Shown piece by piece: positions 1 to 6,075 of a stretch of DNA of 6,075 bases; within the stretch, counting starts at the first letter, position 1; each line of letters starts with the position of its first letter. The notes beneath the pieces were generated by a model. It saw nothing but the letters and a program-made list of their open reading frames with translations. It made no database searches and had not been told where the DNA came from. Source of the stretch: Chitinophaga pinensis (GTDB lineage: Bacteria; Bacteroidota; Bacteroidia; Flavobacteriales_D; Crocinitomicaceae); NCBI GenBank assembly GCA_945861175.1, contig CAMATR010000127.1, positions 1 to 6,075 of the forward strand, written 5' to 3'. Made by a program: the position numbers and the translations under genes.

Positions 1-3000
1 ATTCGATTGGGGCTTACCAAGTAGATCAAATGGGCTTTAGAATAGATTTACTTTACAACAATCCCGAAACGTCACTATTGGTTCCTTTCTTCCCAATGAC
101 AGGAGTGGATGACAAACAGTTGGTGACCTTGCTTGATATGGACAAATTAAATCAAAATAATCAACCTTTCTCAGATGGTGTTTTTGATTATGTACCAATT
201 AATTACACCGCAAATAGGGCTGAAAATGGGGGGACTATAAATACTCGAAATGGACGGGTTTATTTCTCTTCTGTCGAACCATTCGGAAAAACACTTGAAC
301 AGAAATTACAAAATGCCGGAATATCTCAGGTTGTGGTGGACCAGGTTGCGTTTAAAGAACTTTACGATTCAACAAAAACAGCAGCACAGCAAATCCCCGC
401 TAAAAACAGATTTAGCTTTAGAGGTGAGTACCAATCTTCTATAAGCTCTGATATTCCATTAAATGCGCTTAATGTACCTGAGGGGGCTGTTACAGTCACA
501 GCTGGTGGGATTAGACTTGTTGAAGGAACAGACTATACTGTTGATTATAATCTTGGACGGGTTAAAATATTAAATACGGGAATTCTTGAGTCGAATACCC
601 CCATTAAAATATCTATTGAAAGTAATTCTGTCTTTGGATTCCAAGCTCGGTCAATGATGGGGGCACATTACAATTATCGCTTCAGCGATAAGCTCAATTT
701 AGGAGGAACTTGGATGAGAATGATGGAACGGCCAGTTACACAAAAAGTAGATATTGGGAGTGAACCATTCAAAAACAATATTTTAGGAATTGATTTAGCA
801 TATAGAACGGATGTTCCCTTCTTAACAAAACTAGTTGATTTTCTGCCTGTTATTTCTACAAATCAAAAGTCGACTCTTTCTTTTTCGGGGGAATTTGCTC
901 ATTTAATACCTGGTGAACCTCGTGCGATAAATAAAGGTGGGACTTCTTATATTGACGATTTTGAAGGCTCTCAGAGCACTATTGATTTAAGATCGATAAC
1001 ATCTTGGCGTTTGGCTTCAATACCTCAAGGTCAATCCGATTTATTCCCTGAAGCAGCAAATCAAAATCTTTCAGCTGGGTACAAGCGTTCTAAAATGAGC
1101 TGGTATTTGATAGATCCACTTTTTTACCAAAGCAATTCCCTGACCCCTGAGCATATAAAGGATAATCCTCAAATGTTGGCTGATAGCCGAATGCGATTAG
1201 TGAATCAAACAGATGTATTTCCAAACCTTCAGCAACAGTATGGGTCTATTCCCAATATTCCCATTCTTGAAATCGCCTACTATCCCAACGAAAGGGGGAT
1301 GTATAACTATGATACAACAAATACAGTAAACTCAGATGGAACTTGGGTAAATCCTGAAAATCGATGGGGAGGAGTCATGCGTGCACTTTCTACCAATGAT
1401 TTTGAGCAAACGAATATTGAATTTATTCAGTTTTGGGTTTTAGATCCTTTTAATGAAGATGCAGAAAATGTAAATCCTTCTGCACAGCATAATGGGGGTG
1501 ATCTTTATTTCAATCTTGGTAATATTTCTGAAGATGCATTGCCAGATTCAAGAAAAAGTTTCGAAAATGGTCTGCCTCCAACAGGGATATCAATAAATGA
1601 CGATTTGGACACGACTTCTTGGGCAAGAATATCCACACAACAGGTTGTTGTAAATGCTTTTGATACGGATCCAGCATCTCGTATGAATCAAGACATAGGT
1701 ATGGATGGATGGAGCAACTCGCAAGAAAAAATCGCTTTCCAAAACTATGTAAATTGGGTCAGCAATTCAACATTAGATGCTGCGACTAAAGCTAAAATGA
1801 TAAATGATCCCTCAAATGATGATTTTAATTTTTATCGGGACGATAATTATGATTTACTGCAGTTGAATATTCTTGAGCGATATAAAAAATACAATGGTAT
1901 GGAAGGCAACTCTCCAACAATAGAAATGTCTGATACAGCGAATATTGATGGATATCCTACACAAGGGACAAACATGCCAGATTTAGAGGATATCAATCAA
2001 GATAACAACTTATCTCAGACTGAAAGTTATTTCCAATATAAGGTGAGTATGCGACCAAATGATATGGTTGTGGGGCAGAACTATATCACGAATGTACAGG
2101 AGTATACAAATGGAACTAAGACAGAAAAATGGTATCAGTTCAAAATTCCAATTCGGGATTTTGAGAAAAAAGTCAATGGTATTATGGATTTTAGATCTAT
2201 TCGTTTCATGCGTATGTTCATGAAGGGATTTGATGAAGAGGTATTATTGCGTTTCGCTCGATTGGAGTTGATAAGAGGAGAATGGCGCCGATATTTGGAG
2301 GATCTAACTCAGCCAGGTGAAAGTGTACAAACCGATCCAAATTTAACTACTTTTAATATTGCTGCTGTTAATGTGGAAGAAAATGATCAGCGCAGTCCTG
2401 TGAAATATGAAATTCCGCCTGGAATTATTCGAGAGATAGACCCTTCACAACCTTACCAAAGACAGTTAAATGAGCAATCTTTAGCCCTTGATGTATGCAA
2501 TTTACAGGATGGCGACGCGCGTGCAGCATACAAAAACGTACAGTTTGATGTGCGCACCTATAAAAAGCTAAAAATGTATGTTCACGCAGAAGAGGTGTTA
2601 ACAACTATGCCTCTGAAAGATCAAGATTTGACTCTGTTTGTAAGATTAGGTACCGACTTCGTAGACAATTATTATGAATATGAACTACCACTATACAAAA
2701 CGCAATGGGGAGCCACTCTTCCTGAGGACATATGGCCAGAACTGAACAATATGGAAATTGTTTTTGATGATCTCTTAGGCCTTAAAAAGAAAAGAAATGA
2801 TCTTATCGATGGGGGTAATTCAGCGATTTCATATGTTTTGGAGTATTCGGGTGAAGATCCACATAATGCAAATAGAAAAATAAAAGTTAAAGGAAGTCCA
2901 AACTTACAGGGGGTAAAAACCATTATGATTGGTGTGCGTAATCCAAGTAAAAATACAAACGACCAATGGCCTGATGATGGAATGGCTAAATGCGCAAACA

Positions 3001-5789
3001 TATGGATCAATGAATTGCGTTTAACTGATTTTGTGAGCGAAGGTGGCTCTGCTGCTGTAGCCCAAATGCAAGTTCAATTGGCAGATTTTGCTAATGTTTC
3101 AATGTCAGGAAATTATTCCGGAATCAATTGGGGAAGTGTTGAAAGTAGGGTTCAAGATCGTCAACGTAATGAAAGAATTGGAGTAGATATGAATTCCAAT
3201 ATGCAGCTTGGTCAGTTTTTTGGAAAGCGCGCTGGAGTGTCCCTTCCTTTCTTCTACGGATATTCATTGGGGATTATAAACCCTGAGTACGATCCGTTCA
3301 ATCCGGATGTTCGGCTTTCTAGTTACGACTTAGATAAAAGAAAGGAACGTGCAGCAGCAGGGCAAGATTTTACAGAACGAAAATCGTATAATTTCACCAA
3401 TGTTAGAAAAGAAGCTAAGGCTGGGGCGAATGCTCATTTCTGGAGAATTTCTAATTGGTCAACTAGCTATGCTTATTCTGAAAACACTCGTCGCGATTTC
3501 AACACGAATTATGACAGAACAAAAACCTGGAATGGTGGATTGAATTATAACTATTCTTTTACCGCTGAGCCGATTGAGCCTTTTAAGAAAGTTAAATTTG
3601 TCCAAAAATCGAATTGGTTTTCTTTGCTAAAGGATATGAACTTCTATTTAAAACCAAAGAATATTTCTTTTACGAATGATTTATTGCGGACTTACAATGA
3701 AAGGCAAGTTAGGAACAATTTGGTCCCCGATTTCGAGTTTAACCCTGTTTATGTCAAACGATTTAATTGGAACCGAACCTATAATCTTGGCTACGATTTA
3801 ACCAAAAACTTAAAAGCGACATTTAGTGCTACCAATCGATCAATTTTTGAGGAAGGCGATGGTAGGGTCGATAAAAAGAATGATCCTCTGAGTTACCAAG
3901 TTTTCATGGATACCGTGCGTTCTCAGATGTCAACCTTTGGCAAGACGATGGATTATTCTCACAATTACAGTGTGAATTTCAATCTTCCTTTGGATAAATT
4001 GCCTATTACTAATTGGATGACTGCCAACATGAAATATGGTGGAACTTATAATTGGATGCGAGCACCTTTAGGTCAGGCGGAATTTGGTAATACGATTCAG
4101 AACAAACGCACAGTGAATATGACTGCGCAGATGAATTTCACAAATCTGTATAATAAAGTTCCCTTCTTTAAAAAGGTGAATACTGATGGAAAAGCATCAA
4201 GGGGTGCTGTTGGTTCGAAAGAAGTTGGTGGAAGGGTTGCAGGTCAGCCACAATCAGTGAAAAAAGAGGAAATCAAACCGCCAAAACCCGAGTCGGAAAT
4301 GACTGAGAAAGAAAAGAAGAAGTGGGAGAAAAAGAAAAAGCGTTTGGAAAGAAAAGCTGAAAATGATAAAAAGCGAGGAGGAAAGGTGCATCCAGTTGCT
4401 GGCTTTATTGCTAGAGCAATTATGACGGTTAGAAATGTATCAGGAACTTATTCCCTGACGGATGGAACAATGCTGCCAGGCTATAACCAAGAATCGAGTA
4501 TTTTAGGATTCAATAATAACTTTAGTGCACCGCTAGGTGGGTTTGTTTTTGGTCAACAACGCTATGATATTTGGGGTAGAGAAACAGGTTACAATATTGC
4601 TGCTACCTCAGCAAGTAATGGTTGGTTAGTTCAAAATCAAGATTTGAATAAACAGTATACAATTACACATTCTCAAATGCTTAATTTGAGAGCATCTTTG
4701 GAACCATTGAAACATGTAACCATCGAATTAACTGCTAGCAGAACGTTTGGGAATAACTCCAATGAATTTTTCCGTTGGAATGAATCAACACAGGAATATG
4801 AAAGTCAAAGTAAAGTAGAAACAGGAACACTGACCTATACCAACATTACTTTTGGGTCTGCATTTGCATTGATTTCTAAAGATTTCTCTTCTGCTATTTT
4901 TAATCAGGTTAGATCTGGCAGAGAAGAAGTTTCCGCGCTATTGGGTCAAGCAAATACTAATTCTAATCAGTTGAACTCAGGATATTACTCTGGCTATGGC
5001 GGGACGCAACAGGAAGTGGTGGTGGGTGCTTTCTTGACAGCCTATTCGAATCGTAATGTTTCATCTTCCAATATCAATCCAGTTAAAAATACCCCATTGC
5101 CAAATTGGTCGATTAATTACAACGGGTTAACAAAATATGAATTCGCTAAAAAATACGTTAAAAATTTCGTGATTCGCCATGCTTACAGCTCAACTGTCAG
5201 CATCTCAGGTTTGCAAACTAATTTGAATGCGGCTTTTGATGATAACGGAAATGCAACAGCTTTGGACATCAATAATAATTTTATTGCATCAAGACAAATA
5301 CAGAATGTTACACTTACGGAACGATTTTCGCCTTTATTGGGTTTTGATGCAACTTGGAATATTAAAGGACAAGGTTTAATAACAAAATTTGAATACAAGA
5401 AAGAACGAAGCGCAACTCTTTCATTAAATAATAATCAAATTACTGAAGTATTAGGTAATGAATGGGTAATAGGCTCTGGATATAAATTTGAAAAGGTGAA
5501 GTTACCAATCGAGAAAATTCCTGCAAGCGCCTTAAATCTTCGCTTCGATCTATCCTTTAGAGATAATTTAACGGTTGTAAGAAAAATCGTTGAAAATACA
5601 AACCAAGCAACTGCTGGTCAACGTGTTGTTTCTATTAAATCATCTGCAGATTACAACGTAAGTCAAAACTTAACAGTACAATTATATTATGATCAGGTGA
5701 TTAATACGCCAAAGATTGCAACGTCTTTCCCAACTGGAAATATGAGCACAGGAATCCGTTTAAGATTTAATCTTGCAGGGGTACAATAA
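1..5789 (+). CDS. sprA: SprA/Sov, T9SS outer-membrane translocon (5'-truncated by window edge)
   Basis: SprA is the giant single-chain outer-membrane beta-barrel (36 strands in the Flavobacterium structure) through which the type IX secretion system exports folded cargo, in gliding bacteria including adhesins such as SprB; its known partners include PorV and a plug protein. The sequence shows many family hallmarks in order: FGFQARSMMGAHYNYRF, ERPVTQKVDIGSEPF (nt 726-770), YIDDFEGS (951-971 for IDDFEGS), NGMEGNSP followed by GTNMPDLEDINQDNNL (to about 2024), NYYEYELPL, IWINELRLTDF (to 3032), then long alternating aromatic/polar barrel strands, IMTVRN...GTMLPGY (4419-4484), RFSPLLGFDATW, and the closing strand STGIRLRFNL. 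Frame 3 is open from the first bases, so the ATG at nt 30 is an internal Met, not the start. The 1928 codons seen compare with roughly 2300-2500 in full-length homologues (from memory), so the signal peptide and N-terminal region lie upstream. There is no frameshift or internal stop. The gene ends in TAA, 2 bases before the next gene. Confidence 0.97.
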   Translation, partial: SIGAYQVDQMGFRIDLLYNNPETSLLVPFFPMTGVDDKQLVTLLDMDKLNQNNQPFSDGVFDYVPINYTANRAENGGTINTRNGRVYFSSVEPFGKTLEQKLQNAGISQVVVDQVAFKELYDSTKTAAQQIPAKNRFSFRGEYQSSISSDIPLNALNVPEGAVTVTAGGIRLVEGTDYTVDYNLGRVKILNTGILESNTPIKISIESNSVFGFQARSMMGAHYNYRFSDKLNLGGTWMRMMERPVTQKVDIGSEPFKNNILGIDLAYRTDVPFLTKLVDFLPVISTNQKSTLSFSGEFAHLIPGEPRAINKGGTSYIDDFEGSQSTIDLRSITSWRLASIPQGQSDLFPEAANQNLSAGYKRSKMSWYLIDPLFYQSNSLTPEHIKDNPQMLADSRMRLVNQTDVFPNLQQQYGSIPNIPILEIAYYPNERGMYNYDTTNTVNSDGTWVNPENRWGGVMRALSTNDFEQTNIEFIQFWVLDPFNEDAENVNPSAQHNGGDLYFNLGNISEDALPDSRKSFENGLPPTGISINDDLDTTSWARISTQQVVVNAFDTDPASRMNQDIGMDGWSNSQEKIAFQNYVNWVSNSTLDAATKAKMINDPSNDDFNFYRDDNYDLLQLNILERYKKYNGMEGNSPTIEMSDTANIDGYPTQGTNMPDLEDINQDNNLSQTESYFQYKVSMRPNDMVVGQNYITNVQEYTNGTKTEKWYQFKIPIRDFEKKVNGIMDFRSIRFMRMFMKGFDEEVLLRFARLELIRGEWRRYLEDLTQPGESVQTDPNLTTFNIAAVNVEENDQRSPVKYEIPPGIIREIDPSQPYQRQLNEQSLALDVCNLQDGDARAAYKNVQFDVRTYKKLKMYVHAEEVLTTMPLKDQDLTLFVRLGTDFVDNYYEYELPLYKTQWGATLPEDIWPELNNMEIVFDDLLGLKKKRNDLIDGGNSAISYVLEYSGEDPHNANRKIKVKGSPNLQGVKTIMIGVRNPSKNTNDQWPDDGMAKCANIWINELRLTDFVSEGGSAAVAQMQVQLADFANVSMSGNYSGINWGSVESRVQDRQRNERIGVDMNSNMQLGQFFGKRAGVSLPFFYGYSLGIINPEYDPFNPDVRLSSYDLDKRKERAAAGQDFTERKSYNFTNVRKEAKAGANAHFWRISNWSTSYAYSENTRRDFNTNYDRTKTWNGGLNYNYSFTAEPIEPFKKVKFVQKSNWFSLLKDMNFYLKPKNISFTNDLLRTYNERQVRNNLVPDFEFNPVYVKRFNWNRTYNLGYDLTKNLKATFSATNRSIFEEGDGRVDKKNDPLSYQVFMDTVRSQMSTFGKTMDYSHNYSVNFNLPLDKLPITNWMTANMKYGGTYNWMRAPLGQAEFGNTIQNKRTVNMTAQMNFTNLYNKVPFFKKVNTDGKASRGAVGSKEVGGRVAGQPQSVKKEEIKPPKPESEMTEKEKKKWEKKKKRLERKAENDKKRGGKVHPVAGFIARAIMTVRNVSGTYSLTDGTMLPGYNQESSILGFNNNFSAPLGGFVFGQQRYDIWGRETGYNIAATSASNGWLVQNQDLNKQYTITHSQMLNLRASLEPLKHVTIELTASRTFGNNSNEFFRWNESTQEYESQSKVETGTLTYTNITFGSAFALISKDFSSAIFNQVRSGREEVSALLGQANTNSNQLNSGYYSGYGGTQQEVVVGAFLTAYSNRNVSSSNINPVKNTPLPNWSINYNGLTKYEFAKKYVKNFVIRHAYSSTVSISGLQTNLNAAFDDNGNATALDINNNFIASRQIQNVTLTERFSPLLGFDATWNIKGQGLITKFEYKKERSATLSLNNNQITEVLGNEWVIGSGYKFEKVKLPIEKIPASALNLRFDLSFRDNLTVVRKIVENTNQATAGQRVVSIKSSADYNVSQNLTVQLYYDQVINTPKIATSFPTGNMSTGIRLRFNLAGVQ
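1692..1727 (+). other. EF-hand-like acidic loop 1 within SprA
   Basis: Residues 564-575 read DIGMDGWSNSQE. Against the 12-residue EF-hand loop there is Asp at position 1, Asp at 5, Gly at 6, Asn at 9 and the bidentate Glu at 12; position 3 is Gly instead of Asp/Asn and position 8 is Ser instead of a hydrophobic residue. The loop is therefore partial. I recall a D-x-G-x-D-G motif at this place in other SprA proteins. Calcium binding is inferred, not shown. Confidence 0.4.
1989..2024 (+). other. EF-hand-like acidic loop 2 within SprA
   Basis: Residues 663-674 read DINQDNNLSQTE. Asp1, Asn3, Asp5, Asn7 (backbone ligand position), hydrophobic Leu8, Ser9 and Glu12 fit the canonical EF-hand loop at every ligand position; Asn replaces the usual Gly at position 6. 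It sits in the conserved GTNMPDLEDIN segment of SprA and is followed by a probable strand (SYFQYKVSM). Metal binding is inferred from the pattern only. Confidence 0.5.
4179..4385 (+). other. Gly-rich then Lys/Glu-rich low-complexity insert in SprA
   Basis: Residues 1393-1419 are rich in Gly, Ser, Ala and Gln. Residues 1420-1461 then hold 16 Lys, 3 Arg, 9 Glu and 1 Asp out of 42, a net charge of about +9, starting with a Pro-containing stretch (KPPKPESE) and continuing as a probable single charged helix. It interrupts the barrel between FTNLYNKVPFFKKV and the conserved IMTVRN strand, so it should be a long loop, most likely on the periplasmic side. The frame is intact across it and conserved SprA sequence resumes directly afterwards. 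I recall basic segments here in other SprA proteins, but their length and composition vary. Confidence 0.75.
5777..5781 (+). promoter_or_regulatory. Possible weak ribosome-binding site for the GNAT gene
   Basis: AGGGG lies inside the last codons of sprA, 10 bases before the ATG at 5792. It matches the Shine-Dalgarno core only partly. Bacteroidota often initiate without a strong Shine-Dalgarno, and with a 2-base gap translational coupling to sprA termination could suffice, so this assignment is tentative. Confidence 0.25.
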
Positions 5790-5791
5790 TT

Positions 5792-6075
5792 ATGCAAATC
5801 AGACCAGCAAAAAAGGGAGATGAAAATGCAATTATGGCATTGATTCATGCATTGGCGGATTTTGAAAAAGCACCTGAACAGGTAGTTAATACACCGGAGG
5901 ACTTGAGTCGACACCTTTTTGAGGAGCACATTTGCGAGGCACTTGTTGTTGAGATTGATTCAAAAATAATTGGGTTTGCTCTATATTATACCAATTATTC
6001 AACCTGGAAAGGAAAATGTTTATACCTCGAAGATTTTTATGTTTTACCTGAATACCGCGGCACAGGAATAGGCTC
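5792..6075 (+). CDS. GNAT-family N-acetyltransferase, spermidine/thialysine acetyltransferase-like (3'-truncated by window edge)
   Basis: This is a predicted soluble cytoplasmic enzyme that transfers acetyl from acetyl-CoA to an amine. Only 94 complete codons plus two bases (TC, a Ser codon) are present; related proteins are about 150-170 residues, so the C-terminal 40% or so is off the window. The start at 5792 gives the typical MQIRPAKKGDENAIMALI opening of strand 1 and helix 1. Residues 23-31 (DFEKAPEQV) and 71-84 (TWKGKCLYLEDFYV, with Y78-L79-E80-D81) match the pattern I recall in human SSAT1/SAT2, where the LED aspartate contacts the amine substrate. YRGTGIG (88-94) is the acetyl-CoA pyrophosphate-binding motif A, R-x-x-G-x-G (R89, G92, G94). 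The catalytic Tyr expected near the C-terminus cannot be checked. GNAT membership is firm. Polyamine, thialysine or another small amine as substrate is inference. It lies 2 bases behind sprA and is probably co-transcribed with it. Confidence 0.93.
   Translation, partial: MQIRPAKKGDENAIMALIHALADFEKAPEQVVNTPEDLSRHLFEEHICEALVVEIDSKIIGFALYYTNYSTWKGKCLYLEDFYVLPEYRGTGIG

Noticed and set aside
30..32. ATG at nt 30 as the start of the large protein
   Set aside because: The frame is open to the window edge, the sequence around it (YQVDQMGFRIDLLYNN) reads as mid-domain SprA, and no signal peptide follows, although an outer-membrane protein needs one.
250..444. Short plus-strand frame, and similar ones at 3349-3543 (+) and 5183-5398 (-)
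   Set aside because: All overlap sprA in other frames, have low-complexity or random-looking products, and no family similarity that I recognise.
2672..3010. Minus-strand 112-codon open frame
   Set aside because: It lies wholly inside conserved sprA sequence on the opposite strand, and its product is unrecognisable and shows no sign of being real.
4260..4266. A-rich run AAAAAAG as a possible programmed frameshift site
   Set aside because: The heptamer is not in the register needed for -1 slippage (the zero frame reads AAA AAA G), and conserved SprA sequence continues in the same frame beyond it.
5780..5800. Terminator or promoter between sprA and the GNAT gene
   Set aside because: Only 2 bases separate the genes, and I see no inverted repeat with a T-run or a Bacteroidota -7/-33 promoter pattern.
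5693..5929. Minus-strand 78-codon open frame across the sprA/GNAT junction
   Set aside because: It is antisense to two well-supported genes and its product is a Cys- and Phe-rich sequence with no recognisable motif.
1..6075. Mobile element, CRISPR array, RNA gene or novel defence-like system
   Set aside because: The window is almost completely filled by two coding sequences with recognisable families; there are no repeats with spacers, no terminal inverted repeats, no transposase, and no unexplained non-coding stretch.

Overview
The window looks like chromosomal DNA from a member of the Bacteroidota. It is AT-rich (about 35-40% GC by eye). It is dominated by one very large gene, sprA (called sov in Porphyromonas), which encodes the outer-membrane translocon of the type IX secretion system (T9SS), a system confined essentially to the Bacteroidota/FCB group. 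The phylum call is strong. The class is not settled: the gene order and sequence do not look like the ruvA-sprA-gcvH arrangement I recall from Flavobacterium, so a cytophagal, sphingobacterial or similar lineage is possible.

Layout: nt 1-5789 (+) is the 3' part of sprA, 1928 codons with no internal stop. The reading frame is open at the left edge, so the true N-terminus (probably 400-550 residues, including the signal peptide) lies upstream. In the sprA entries, residue numbers count from the first complete codon at nt 3, so residue = codon start / 3. After only 2 bases, nt 5792-6075 (+) carries the first 94 codons of a GNAT-family N-acetyltransferase resembling spermidine/thialysine acetyltransferases. 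It runs off the right edge.

The two genes are on the same strand with no room for a terminator or promoter between them, so they are probably co-transcribed. No functional link is evident: SprA is an outer-membrane protein-export channel, while the GNAT should be a soluble cytoplasmic enzyme. There is no intergenic stretch longer than 2 bases, and I see no RNA gene, mobile element, CRISPR array or notable DNA repeat.

No previously undescribed system is visible. What merits a second look lies inside SprA: two EF-hand-like acidic loops, a strongly basic low-complexity insert between barrel regions, a lone pair of cysteines, and three segments with a similar strand-linker-strand pattern. The unusual downstream neighbour is also worth checking.
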